Positions 17,766 through 26,827 are shown, counted from the first letter of the stretch. The stretch: DNA of 35,727 bases from Betaproteobacteria bacterium (GCA_025360705.1 JANYBQ010000575.1:1-35727), one strand, 5' to 3'. Made by a program: numbers and translations. The notes: generated from the sequence alone by a model not told the origin.

Positions 17766-19855
17766 TGCTCTTTCGGCGGTACTGACGGCACCACCAGTAC
17801 ATCCAGGGCCACCACGCCCTTGCCGAGGGGGCGAACCAGCAAGGGGTTGACATCGATCTCCCGCACCCAGGTGTCGCGCAGAAAACGCTGAGCGAGCCGG
17901 TGGATGGCGCTGGCGGCGGCAGCCACGTCAAGCGCGGCCTGGCCCCGTGCGCCGCTCAGGATCGGCGCAATCCGCAGGCTGCCCAACGCCAGCGTAATTT
18001 CTTCGATGCTGGCGGGCAATCCGACGAAACGCACATCGTCCAGCAGCTCGGCCCAGATGCCCCCGGCGCCCACCATCAGGACGCGGCCGAGTTCCGGGTC
18101 GATGGAGCAACCCACGATCAGCTCGAAGCCGCCGCAGAGCATCGGTTGTACCGAATAACCCGCGATCGCCGCGTCGGGTGCGTAGGCTGCAACCGAACGC
18201 CGCATCGTGTCCCACGCGTCGCCAAGCGCTTGCGCATCGCGCAGGTTCAGCGCCACGCCACCCGCTTCGCTCTTGTGGGCGATAGCCGGCGATACGACCT
18301 TGAGCACCACCGGGTAACCCTGGGCAAGCGCGAAATCGAGCGCCGCGGCGCGTTCGGTAAATACTCCTTCAGGCACCAGCGGCACATGGGCGCGCCGCAA
18401 GAAATCGGCACTGGAGGAGCTGACGGCGCTGGCGACGTCGTTGCTCAGGCTGCAATCCGCGGCAGGCAAGACGCGCGCCGCGCTCTGGCGGCGGCCCAGC
18501 GCTGCAACCACCCGCTCGGCGGTTGGCAACACCAGCGCCCCGGCGCGCATCAACTGGCGCCGGTCCGCCGGTGTCAACTGGTCGGAGGATGACAGGTAAG
18601 ACAGCGCCAGCCGCTTGCCGATGGCTAGCGCATCGCGGCTCAGTTTCTCAAGCCACGGCAGCAGCGCCTTGTAGTCGTGCGCCAGGCTGGTCAACACCAG
18701 CAGCAGGGTTTCGATGGATGCGTCGTGCAGCACGGTCTCGGCGCAATGCGCATAACCTTTCTCGTCGGTGAACAGGGCTGTGTCCACCGGATTGGCCACC
18801 GTCATCTGGGCCGGGAGAACCTCGCGCAAGCGGCTTTGCGTGGCGGCCGAAAAGGCAGGCAGCAAAAGATCGTGTTCGGCCGCGGCGTCCGATATCAGCA
18901 CGCCGAGTCCACCCGACACGGTGAGTACACCCAGGCCCGCGCTGCTACGGGTGGGAAAACCGTAGCGGTCGAAAGCGATGGCCACATCGACCAGTTGGTC
19001 CAGGTTGTCGACCGTGATCAAGCCTGCCTGCGCTGCGATATCGCGCCATACTTTCCAGGCACCGGCCAGCTTGCCGGTGTGCGACACGGCTGCCGCGCGG
19101 CCCAGCTGCGACTTGCCCGAGCGCAGCACCGCGATGGCCTTGCCAGCGGCGCGTGCGCGCCGCGCCAGACCCTTCAGCCGTTCGCCCTGCTTCAGGCCTT
19201 CGACGTACAGCGCGATCAACTCGACGTTGTCGTCGGCCAGACTGTGTTCGACCAGCTCGAGCAGGCCGATATCGGCTTCGTTGCCGGTGGATACCCAATA
19301 GGCAAGGCCGATGTCCAGGTCGTTGAAACTTTGCAGCAGCGAATTGCCCAGTGCTCCGGACTGTGTCAGCAACGCCACCTTGCCCGGCCGCGGCATGCTG
19401 TTTTTAAGTTCGCTTGAAAATGTGGCGGTGACGCCGAACGCGGGGCGCAGCAGTCCCACGCAGTTAGGTCCTACCAGCCGGATGCCGGTGCGCCGGCAAA
19501 TGTCGCTCAGACGCGCCTGCTCGGCGGTTTCGCCGGCCTCGGCAAAACCGCCGGCAATCGAGATCGCGCTGGCCACGCCACGCGAAGCGCATTGCTCCAG
19601 CGCGTCGGCCACGCCTTTCGCCGGCAACAGGATCAGTGCCAGGTCGATGCCTTCGGGCAGGTCTTGCGCGGTGGCGTAGCAAGGCACGCCGTCGATCTCT
19701 TTATGTTTTGGGTTGACCGGGTAAATCCGGCCCCGATAGCCATATTTTTTCAGGTACGCCAAGGGTCGCCCGGCGAGTTTGCCGGCATCCGGCGACGCGC
19801 CAACCAGCGCAATGCTGACCGGGTTTAACAGGCGTGATAACGCGTCCATGGTCAT
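17762..19855 (-). CDS. NDP-forming acyl-CoA synthetase (acetate-CoA ligase ADP-forming-like, fused alpha-beta)
   Basis: LLNPVSIALVGASPDAGKLAGRPLAYLKKYGYRGRIYPVNPKHKEIDG (CoA-binding), GKVALLTQSGALGNSLLQ, ATP-grasp end LPEGVFTERAAALDFALAQGYPVVLKVVSPAIAHKSEAGGVALNL. Confidence 0.92.
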   Translation of the reverse strand: MTMDALSRLLNPVSIALVGASPDAGKLAGRPLAYLKKYGYRGRIYPVNPKHKEIDGVPCYATAQDLPEGIDLALILLPAKGVADALEQCASRGVASAISIAGGFAEAGETAEQARLSDICRRTGIRLVGPNCVGLLRPAFGVTATFSSELKNSMPRPGKVALLTQSGALGNSLLQSFNDLDIGLAYWVSTGNEADIGLLELVEHSLADDNVELIALYVEGLKQGERLKGLARRARAAGKAIAVLRSGKSQLGRAAAVSHTGKLAGAWKVWRDIAAQAGLITVDNLDQLVDVAIAFDRYGFPTRSSAGLGVLTVSGGLGVLISDAAAEHDLLLPAFSAATQSRLREVLPAQMTVANPVDTALFTDEKGYAHCAETVLHDASIETLLLVLTSLAHDYKALLPWLEKLSRDALAIGKRLALSYLSSSDQLTPADRRQLMRAGALVLPTAERVVAALGRRQSAARVLPAADCSLSNDVASAVSSSSADFLRRAHVPLVPEGVFTERAAALDFALAQGYPVVLKVVSPAIAHKSEAGGVALNLRDAQALGDAWDTMRRSVAAYAPDAAIAGYSVQPMLCGGFELIVGCSIDPELGRVLMVGAGGIWAELLDDVRFVGLPASIEEITLALGSLRIAPILSGARGQAALDVAAAASAIHRLAQRFLRDTWVREIDVNPLLVRPLGKGVVALDVLVVPSVPPKEQ

Positions 19856-19876
19856 ACCAGTCGGCGCGGTATCGAT

Positions 19877-21022
19877 CTAGCGGCGCGGCAGTTCGACCAC
19901 CGCCGAACCTTTGATGGTGACCTGGCCGAACTGGTTTTCACCCCAGAGTTCCAGGTCAACCAGACCGACGCCGTTTTCAACCCGTTTACCGGTGACCTTG
20001 CCTTTGAAATAGTTGCAGTCGCCGAAGATCACGGGCATCTTCAGGCGCGCGCTGTAACTGCGCATCCAGCCGTTGTCACCGATCCAGTTGGTGACGCAGG
20101 TGGCCAGCATGCCGCAGCGTTGCGGGCCGTTGTCGTAAGGCCCTGGCATGCCCAGGTCCACCGTGGCAACCTTGGCATCCTGGTGGCCGATGCTTGGCAA
20201 CACGGCCGCGCCGTAATAACTTTTGTCGTAGTTGTTGGGCAGTTTCTCGGGGCTGGTATTGGCCCAGCGTTTGTATTTCCAGCGCAGCTTGGTGGACTTG
20301 TAGCCCGAGGTGCCGACCGCACCGCAATAGTAGGAAGTCATGTCCTGCTGGTTGATCGGGCCGCGCACGGTGCTCGGTAGCGCGCTGCCCACTTCCACAT
20401 CGTCCCAATACAGCATCCGCGCTCCGCGCACGTATTCGTTGACCTGGTCATCGGCGATTTTTGCCAGCTCGTCGGCGCCAAATACGTGTTTCTCACGCGG
20501 CGCGTAACTCAAACCGCCTTTGGCCGCCTGACGCGCAACGCGGAAACAGTGCGACAACACCTGGGTCATCAGCCGGCCGTCCTGATCGTGGTAACGCACG
20601 TCGCCGGTTTGCACGATCATGTTGGACACGGTCTTGCCCGACAGCGGCTGCGCGTCAATATATTCGGCCGACGCAGTAATGGCGTCGTTGCGCCGGATCG
20701 GATGGTGGAATTTCGCATCGATGCCCGAGTAATACCACTGCACGTCGGGCAGGCCGGGGGCCACCACGGCATCCCAGATACCGAAGAAGAATGTCGGCGA
20801 CGCGATGATGCCGCCCCACTTGGTTCCCTTGGCGTAGTCCGCATCATGAAACAGCGGGTTGTCGTCGCCAATGCCCCATGCGTAATGGCGGATCGCGTCG
20901 CGGCTGGCCTCGTAGTTCCATTGCTCAACACGGATCGGCATGCCGATAAGCGCGCGTGCCTGCGCCAGCGCGTCTTCGGCAATGGCCGGGGCCAGCAGTT
21001 GTTTTTCAATCGTTTCGGTCAT
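19877..21022 (-). CDS. MaoC/hotdog-fold acyl dehydratase-like protein
   Basis: AIRHYAWGIGDDNPLFHDADYAKGTKWGGIIASPTFFFGIW and C-terminal VTGKRVENGVGLVDLELWGENQFGQVTIKGSAVVELP. Confidence 0.85.
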   Translation of the reverse strand: MTETIEKQLLAPAIAEDALAQARALIGMPIRVEQWNYEASRDAIRHYAWGIGDDNPLFHDADYAKGTKWGGIIASPTFFFGIWDAVVAPGLPDVQWYYSGIDAKFHHPIRRNDAITASAEYIDAQPLSGKTVSNMIVQTGDVRYHDQDGRLMTQVLSHCFRVARQAAKGGLSYAPREKHVFGADELAKIADDQVNEYVRGARMLYWDDVEVGSALPSTVRGPINQQDMTSYYCGAVGTSGYKSTKLRWKYKRWANTSPEKLPNNYDKSYYGAAVLPSIGHQDAKVATVDLGMPGPYDNGPQRCGMLATCVTNWIGDNGWMRSYSARLKMPVIFGDCNYFKGKVTGKRVENGVGLVDLELWGENQFGQVTIKGSAVVELPRR

Positions 21023-21110
21023 AGTGGATTTCAGTCAAAAATTTTGAGTTCAGTAAGGCTTGAAAAAATAGACGTCAGATCGGCCCGCACAGTAGAAAGA
21101 TTCATAAGCT

Positions 21111-21875
21111 CTAGAGCTTGGTGCTGCCCAGGCCCATGCCGCCGTCGACGTCCAGAATGGCGCCGGTAGTCCATGAGGCGTTGATCAGGTACTCCATCGC
21201 CTGCGCGATGTCTTCGGTTTCACCAATACGCCCTATCGGATGCAGATGCGCCAGCTTGTAGAAGAAGGCCTTGGCTTCTTTCGGATCCTGCCCGGTGACG
21301 GCGGCGTTGATTTCGGTTGCTACGGCACCCGGGATAACGCAATTGACGCGTATTTTCTTCGGGCCGAGTTCCGAGGCCAGCACCCGCGACATGGTTTGAA
21401 CAGCGCCCTTGGACGCCGCATAGGCCAATCGTCCCGACAGGGCCAAACGGGTATGCACCGAGCCGATGAAGATGACGCTGCCATGGGTTTTTTCCAGCGC
21501 GGGCACCGCCGCCTGGGTCAGCATCAAGGGCGCCGCCACATTGTTCTGCAGCACCTGCACCAGCGCTGCCTCGTCGAGACCGATCAGGCCGCTGTGGTGG
21601 GTAATGGCGGCGTTGTTGACCAACACATCCAGCTTGCCGCCGCCGTGTTGAATGGCGGCATCCAGCATGTCCTGCCGGCTCTGTGCAACGGTCACGTCGC
21701 CCACCACCCAGTGACAGGCCGGGCCTATGGCTTCAGCCACTTCGCGCAGGCGGTTTTCGCGCCGGCCGCTGATCGTGACACGTGCGCCATGGGCCGCGAA
21801 ATAGGCGGCGCAGCCAGCGCCTATACCGGTCCCGCCACCGGTTATCAGGATGGACTTGTCTTGCAACGTGTTCAT
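21111..21875 (-). CDS. Short-chain dehydrogenase/reductase
   Basis: MNTLQDKSILITGGGTGIGAGCAAYFAAHGARVTISGRRE; YAASK; TTGAILDVDGGMGLG. Start trimmed to 21875 with AAGGA upstream. Confidence 0.92.
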   Translation of the reverse strand: MNTLQDKSILITGGGTGIGAGCAAYFAAHGARVTISGRRENRLREVAEAIGPACHWVVGDVTVAQSRQDMLDAAIQHGGGKLDVLVNNAAITHHSGLIGLDEAALVQVLQNNVAAPLMLTQAAVPALEKTHGSVIFIGSVHTRLALSGRLAYAASKGAVQTMSRVLASELGPKKIRVNCVIPGAVATEINAAVTGQDPKEAKAFFYKLAHLHPIGRIGETEDIAQAMEYLINASWTTGAILDVDGGMGLGSTKL

Positions 21876-21904
21876 GGTTTCCTTTTCAGTCCGCGCAACC
21901 GGAT

Positions 21905-22612
21905 TCAGCAGCGCGCGATATCCGCGTCGCTGCGGCGGGTCGCCCACATCGCCGCGCGTTGCAGCATGCGCTTATGGGTCGGTTGGTCGATCGACGCACT
22001 GTCGTGGCCCAGCGCGTCGTACACCACGCGACCCTGGCTGACCTCGCGCGCCCACAGGCAGGGCGAAGCGCTGTCCTGCACGGTGGCCTGCACCGTAGCC
22101 AGCGCCTCGATGCCGGACACCAGACTCATCTTCGAATAGGCTTCTTCATCGAAGTCGAATGCCGGCAAGCCGCGCGTAATCGCGTGCTGCGCGGCGGTCA
22201 TGCGCACCGATACCTGGCCATGGGGTGGGTGGTAGGAGGTACCCCAGGTCCAGCCCGCTCCCACGATCTCGCGCCAGCCCGGCCAGTCGTCAAAGGAAAT
22301 TGCCGCCGTGTGCATGGCCAGAATGCCGCGACCGCGTTGCAGGTGCGCCTCGATGCGCCGGGCATCCACTTCGCCCACAGTAACCGCCCACAACGCGCGG
22401 TCGTTGGCAAAACGCTCTGCCAGCATGGGAAAGCGCAAGGCATACACCGTGAGCAGGTCGTAGTCGCCATCGTCGAGCCAGGACAGGCCGGTATGGATGT
22501 CGGTGGTGATGTCGGATTCAAAACCGACTTCGCCGAGAGCGTTTCTCAAAGTTTCCGACGCAGCGTCGAAAGGGTGGTACAGGCCACCGGTCAGGATAAG
22601 GTTGCGTGCCAT
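21905..22612 (-). CDS. ThuA-like domain protein
   Basis: LILTGGLYHPFDAASETLRNALGEVGFESDITTDIHTGLSWLDDGDYDLLTVYALRF and RGRGILAMHTAAISFDDWPGWREIVGAGWTWGTSYHPP: ThuA pattern (GG..H, LHTA..F.w..w..ivGg.f..H). Confidence 0.8.
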   Translation of the reverse strand: MARNLILTGGLYHPFDAASETLRNALGEVGFESDITTDIHTGLSWLDDGDYDLLTVYALRFPMLAERFANDRALWAVTVGEVDARRIEAHLQRGRGILAMHTAAISFDDWPGWREIVGAGWTWGTSYHPPHGQVSVRMTAAQHAITRGLPAFDFDEEAYSKMSLVSGIEALATVQATVQDSASPCLWAREVSQGRVVYDALGHDSASIDQPTHKRMLQRAAMWATRRSDADIARC

Positions 22613-22627
22613 AAGAGGAGTCGAAAC

Positions 22628-23377
22628 TCAGGCGCGCGGAATCTGCGACAACAGGCTGTGTACCAGGCCGCCATCGACACCGAGGTCCTGACCATGGATG
22701 TAGCTTGAGGCATCGGAGGCCAGGAACATCACCGCATTGGCGATATCTTCGACCGAACCGAGGCGGCGCAGCGGCACCGCGTTGGTCCGGAGCTCGCGTA
22801 TTTTTGTATTCGCGAAAACCGCTGTGCTCATGCCGCCATCCACAAAACCGGGCGAGACCGAATTCACGCGCACACCGTATTGGCCCAGTTCGAGCGCGAG
22901 CAATTTGGTCAGCACCACCAGGCCTCCCTTGGCCGCCGCATAGGCGTTGGTGCCCAGGCTTGGCGTGATGGCGTTGATGGACGAGATACTGACGATATTG
23001 CCGTGGCCGCGTTCGCGCATGCCCCGGCCAACGGCGCGCGAAAGTATGTAGGCGCCCACCAGGTCGACGTCGAGAACGCGGCGAAAGTCCTCCACGCTGA
23101 TGTCCAGCAAATGGCCAAACTTGACGATGCCCGCGTTGTTGACCAACAGGTCTGGCGTGCCGCCGAGCGTTGCAAGCGCGGCGTCGACGGCTTTTTCGTC
23201 GGTCACGTCGCAGGGCAGCGCGATCGCGTCACCGAGCTGGGACGCCATGGCGCGCGCGGCTTCGGCGTTGGCATCCATGACGCCGACGCGGTACCCGGCC
23301 CGGCGCGCCGCCGCGGCAATCGCAGCACCGATACCGTTGCCGGCGCCGGTAACAAGAGCTAGTTTTTGGGCCATCAA
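22628..23377 (-). CDS. Short-chain dehydrogenase/reductase
   Basis: MAQKLALVTGAGNGIGAAIAAAARRAGYRVGVMDANAEAA; NNAGIV; YAAAK; IHGQDLGVDGG. Start 23377 or 23374. Confidence 0.92.
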   Translation of the reverse strand: MMAQKLALVTGAGNGIGAAIAAAARRAGYRVGVMDANAEAARAMASQLGDAIALPCDVTDEKAVDAALATLGGTPDLLVNNAGIVKFGHLLDISVEDFRRVLDVDLVGAYILSRAVGRGMRERGHGNIVSISSINAITPSLGTNAYAAAKGGLVVLTKLLALELGQYGVRVNSVSPGFVDGGMSTAVFANTKIRELRTNAVPLRRLGSVEDIANAVMFLASDASSYIHGQDLGVDGGLVHSLLSQIPRA

Positions 23378-24744
23378 TGGGATTCGTTACCACCTACGGG
23401 TGTGCCGCCACGGGCCTGTTGCACGATCGACTGGGTGAGGATTCTGCCGAAGTCATGGGTGCGCCATTCGGCCATCGGTTTGCGTTCCGGCTCAACGCGT
23501 GTCAGGTCGATCGACTTGCCGCCCAGCATCACCATGCGCAGCTTGTCGCGCCGACCCAGCACCGTGATGTCGCGCGATGGGTCGCCGTCTACCACGATCA
23601 GATCGGCCAGCCGTCCGGCTTCGAGCGTACCGACCTGGTCCTTCATGCGTAACGCAAGTGCGCCGGACCGGGTGCCGCAACTGATGGCCTCGAGCGGCGT
23701 CAGGCCCAAATGCCTGATAAAGACTTCCATCTCGCGGTAGTGCCAGTCGCCATAAGGCGTGACCGAAAACCCCGACTCGGTGCCGCACACCATCGGCACT
23801 CCGGCCTTGAAGGCCTTGTAGAACATTTTGGCGCTGCCTGCAATTTCCTTGCGAAAAATGTCCTGCATTACCGGGCTGGCATGGATGGCGTCGCCGAACT
23901 CCATCAGGTTGGCCTGGAAGGTCAGGGCGGGCACGATAAAGGCCTTGTGCTTGAGCAGAGCCTCAAGTGCGGGCTCGTCCATCTGGGTGGCATGGATGAT
24001 TTGGTCGAAGCCCGCTTCGCAGGCCACCTTGATCGCCTTGGCACCGCGGCAATGGCCAGCCACGGGTATGCCGAAGTCGTGCGCCAGATCGCAGATCGTG
24101 CGCAGCTCTTCCACGGTGAAGGTGACGAATTCGCCCTCGCTGCGGCGGTGCGCAAAAGAACCGGTCACATGCACCTTGATCCAGTCGCAGCCGATCTTGA
24201 TCTGGCGCCGTACTTCGGCCACGATCTCGTCCTTGCCGCGCACCATGCGTGCATAGGCCATGGTGCCGGTGTCAGGCATCAACCGCCCTGCCGCGCCACC
24301 GACCGAAGTCATGAGCGCATAACCGCCCACCGCCATGCGCGGACCTTCAATCACACCCGACTGGACAGCTTCTTTCAAGTCAACGCCCAGATCGAACAGC
24401 GAATCGGCGTCGAAGAAACCGGTGACACCGGCCGTCAGCATATGGCGTATATTGCGCACCGCCGTAATCGCCGCCATGCCGGGTCGCCGATGGTAGAAAA
24501 GTTCGTCATGCCCGGCGGCATCATCGAACGTGCAGTGCACATGGCCATCTATCAGTCCAGGCATGACCGACAGGCCGCTGGCGTCGAAACGCGGCACGTT
24601 GTCCAGCCGCGCAGCCGCGGTCTCGGCCGCATGGCCCACAGCCTGGATTCGCTCCCCATCGATCAGCAGCGAGCCCTTGCGCGCGGCGGCTCCGGTACCG
24701 TCGATGATGTTGGCGTTTTGAATCAGGAGATTTTGGTTAGGCAT
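23374..24744 (-). CDS. Amidohydrolase-family protein (imidazolonepropionase-like metal-dependent hydrolase)
   Basis: LLIQNANIIDGTGAAARKGSLLIDGERIQAVG, MPGLIDGHVHCTF (HxH), DWIKVHVTGSF, VAGHCRGAKAIKVACEAGFDQIIHA, GTLEAGRLADLIVVDGDP. Confidence 0.93.
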   Translation of the reverse strand: MPNQNLLIQNANIIDGTGAAARKGSLLIDGERIQAVGHAAETAAARLDNVPRFDASGLSVMPGLIDGHVHCTFDDAAGHDELFYHRRPGMAAITAVRNIRHMLTAGVTGFFDADSLFDLGVDLKEAVQSGVIEGPRMAVGGYALMTSVGGAAGRLMPDTGTMAYARMVRGKDEIVAEVRRQIKIGCDWIKVHVTGSFAHRRSEGEFVTFTVEELRTICDLAHDFGIPVAGHCRGAKAIKVACEAGFDQIIHATQMDEPALEALLKHKAFIVPALTFQANLMEFGDAIHASPVMQDIFRKEIAGSAKMFYKAFKAGVPMVCGTESGFSVTPYGDWHYREMEVFIRHLGLTPLEAISCGTRSGALALRMKDQVGTLEAGRLADLIVVDGDPSRDITVLGRRDKLRMVMLGGKSIDLTRVEPERKPMAEWRTHDFGRILTQSIVQQARGGTPVGGNESH

Positions 24745-24764
24745 GGTTTTTCATCTCGATTGTG

Positions 24765-24805
24765 TCCCATATGGAAACTGTATTTCCGATATGGAACTAA
24801 GTCAA
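24765..24805 (-). promoter_or_regulatory. Minus-strand promoter for the amidohydrolase operon with twin IclR-like operator half-repeats
   Basis: Revcomp TTGACT (24800-24805), 17 nt, TACAGT (24777-24782). TCCCATATGGAAA (24765-24777) and TCCGATATGGAAC (24785-24797) are 20 bp apart, the latter inside the -35/-10 spacer. Confidence 0.5.
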
Positions 24806-24814
24806 GTAACTTGG

Positions 24815-24827
24815 GAAACTTTGTTTC
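24815..24827. promoter_or_regulatory. Inverted repeat GAAAC-TTT-GTTTC, candidate regulator site
   Basis: Perfect 5-bp arms, 3-nt spacer, located where the -35 of the plus-strand promoter would be. Confidence 0.35.
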
Positions 24828-24846
24828 TCTTTAATGGAATTCTACT

Positions 24847-24852
24847 TATAAT
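24847..24852 (+). promoter_or_regulatory. Candidate -10 box for the plus-strand Rieske operon
   Basis: Exact TATAAT; no good TTGACA at 16-18 bp upstream. Confidence 0.4.
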
Positions 24853-24876
24853 TCGATAACCACAATATCGGGGTAC

Positions 24877-24924
24877 CGTCGTTTGCCTCGTCGTTTGCCT
24901 CGTCGTTTACTTCGTCGTTTACCG
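24877..24924 (+). repeat. Four tandem 12-bp repeats, CGTCGTTTGCCT
   Basis: CGTCGTTTGCCT / CGTCGTTTGCCT / CGTCGTTTACTT / CGTCGTTTACCG read directly. Confidence 0.95.
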
Positions 24925-24998
24925 ACTAGTTAATTTTGAGCCTTACAGACGCAGTTCCTGTCACGCAAACGAAGCGTGGCCTTTTCAAGGATGACAGC

Positions 24999-26249
24999 AT
25001 GGCCCAGTCCCTCTATGAGAAAGAGCAGATCGCACAGATGGTGCACCGCGCCGTGCAACACGCGACCGCCGGCACCACCGACTCCACCGATGAAATTTAC
25101 CGTCTGCCGGTCGAGTTGTACAGCCCGCGCAGCTGGGACGAGGAAATGAACGCTATCTTCCGCCGCCTGCCTTTGATGCTGGGATTGAGCACCGAGATGC
25201 GTGCGGCCGGAGACTACAAGGCGATGAAAGTGCTGGACGTTCCGGTGTTGATGGTGCGGGGTGAAGACATGCGTATGCGCGCCTTCATCAACGCCTGCCG
25301 GCATCGCGGTCGTGCGGTAACGCAGACCAGCGAAGAAAGTGGACAGGTGCGCAGTTTCGTGTGCCCGTACCATGCCTGGCGCTTCGGCACCGATGGCGCG
25401 TTGCTGTCGGTTGCCGACCCGCGCAAGTTCGGCGAGGTGGACAAGAGCCAGCGCGGCCTGGTCGAACTGCCGTGTGAGGAACGCGTCGGTTTCATCTGGG
25501 TCTGCATCACCCCGGGCCTGCGTTTCGATTTGACCGAATATCTGGGCGGCATGCTCGACGAGTTGACCTGCCTGGAGGCCGACAAGTGGTTCTTGCACGG
25601 CACGTCCAGGCTTGAAAGCGCCAACTGGAAAATTACCCATGACGGGTATCTGGAGAGTTACCACATCCCCTTCCTGCACCGCGACACCTTGTCCAAGTTC
25701 TGGAACCGTGAGAGCGCGAGTTCGGTGTCCCTGTACGACGCGTTCGGTCCGCTTGCCTGCGGTCCGCACCAGCGCATGGCCGGCAATGCCTGGGGTAACG
25801 ACCCGGTGCTGATGGGCCGCATGAAGGATGTGCCCGAGTCGGAGTACACGGAGAAGCACTTCCATGCCGTGCGGACCCTTTTTCCGCACATCTCGATCTC
25901 GGCCGACAAGAACGGGGGCATGGTGTCTCAGCTATTTCCGGTGGCGTCCGACCGATGTATCACGATACAGAACCACGTCAACCCACGGGATCCGGCCACT
26001 TATACGGCTGAAGAAGCCGATGCGATGCAAAAACGCATAGTGCTTTACGCGCAAATAGTGCGCGACGAGGACTACAGCGCCAGTTTCAGTATCCAGGAGG
26101 GTCTGAATTCCGGTGCAAATCAAGAAATGTTGTTCGGCCGCAATGAAGGCGGTGCGCAGAACTTCCACCGTTCGGTGGCGCACTACGTGCAGGCCTACCG
26201 CCAGATCCAGCCCAAACGCGTCATCGCCATCCAGGGAGCACAAGCATGA
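24999..26249 (+). CDS. Rieske-type aromatic-ring-hydroxylating oxygenase, alpha subunit
   Basis: Rieske motif CRHRGRAVTQTSEESGQVRSFVCPYH; mononuclear iron motif NWKITHDGYLESYHIPFLH. Start ATG 24999 with AAGGA; the ORF-track start at 24936 is TTG. Confidence 0.93.
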   Translation: MAQSLYEKEQIAQMVHRAVQHATAGTTDSTDEIYRLPVELYSPRSWDEEMNAIFRRLPLMLGLSTEMRAAGDYKAMKVLDVPVLMVRGEDMRMRAFINACRHRGRAVTQTSEESGQVRSFVCPYHAWRFGTDGALLSVADPRKFGEVDKSQRGLVELPCEERVGFIWVCITPGLRFDLTEYLGGMLDELTCLEADKWFLHGTSRLESANWKITHDGYLESYHIPFLHRDTLSKFWNRESASSVSLYDAFGPLACGPHQRMAGNAWGNDPVLMGRMKDVPESEYTEKHFHAVRTLFPHISISADKNGGMVSQLFPVASDRCITIQNHVNPRDPATYTAEEADAMQKRIVLYAQIVRDEDYSASFSIQEGLNSGANQEMLFGRNEGGAQNFHRSVAHYVQAYRQIQPKRVIAIQGAQA

Positions 26250-26827
26250 CCATCCCCAGCCGCGTAGCCGCATCGGCCGAACGCACGCTTGAGAGCCGTC
26301 TGGCCGAGGTCGAGGACCGCACCGCCATCCGTGAACTGACCGCGCGCTACAACTTTGCCATCGACGACCGGGACCTGAAAACCGTGGGCGAGCTATTTAC
26401 GGATGATGGCTCGTTCGGATCGAAGGACGGTGCCATGCGCGCCACCGGCCGCGAAGCCATCCTGAAACAGTTCGAAAGCCGTTTCAGCGTGCTGGGCGCC
26501 ACCAACCACTTCGCGCACGACCATGCGATCTGGTTCGAAAGCGGCACCCGTGCGCGTGGCCTGTTGTCGATACATGCCGAAGTGTGGCGCAAGGAGCAGC
26601 CCATGGTGACGGCGCTGCGTTACGACGACGTCTATGAAAAGTCCGGTGGCTTGTGGCGTTTTGCCGAACGCTTGCTGTCTTTCTTCTACTACCTCAACGT
26701 AAAAGACTACCCTGCGGCGATGGGCACGCTGGAGCGTAACCATGGGTCCGACAAACCGGTTGCGGCGGACTATCCGGAACGGCTGTCCACTTACGTCGAG
26801 CTGCGGCCCGGCAAGTCGAAACCGTGA
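26246..26827 (+). CDS. SnoaL/NTF2-like protein, possible oxygenase small subunit (copy 1)
   Basis: EVEDRTAIRELTARYNFAIDDRDLKTVGELFTDDGSF typical of SnoaL-like domains; ATGA overlap with Rieske alpha gene. Confidence 0.85.
   Translation: MTIPSRVAASAERTLESRLAEVEDRTAIRELTARYNFAIDDRDLKTVGELFTDDGSFGSKDGAMRATGREAILKQFESRFSVLGATNHFAHDHAIWFESGTRARGLLSIHAEVWRKEQPMVTALRYDDVYEKSGGLWRFAERLLSFFYYLNVKDYPAAMGTLERNHGSDKPVAADYPERLSTYVELRPGKSKP

Noticed and set aside
24877-24924. CRISPR-like array
   Set aside because: Repeats are 12 bp and contiguous with no spacers and no cas genes; a simple tandem repeat, not CRISPR.
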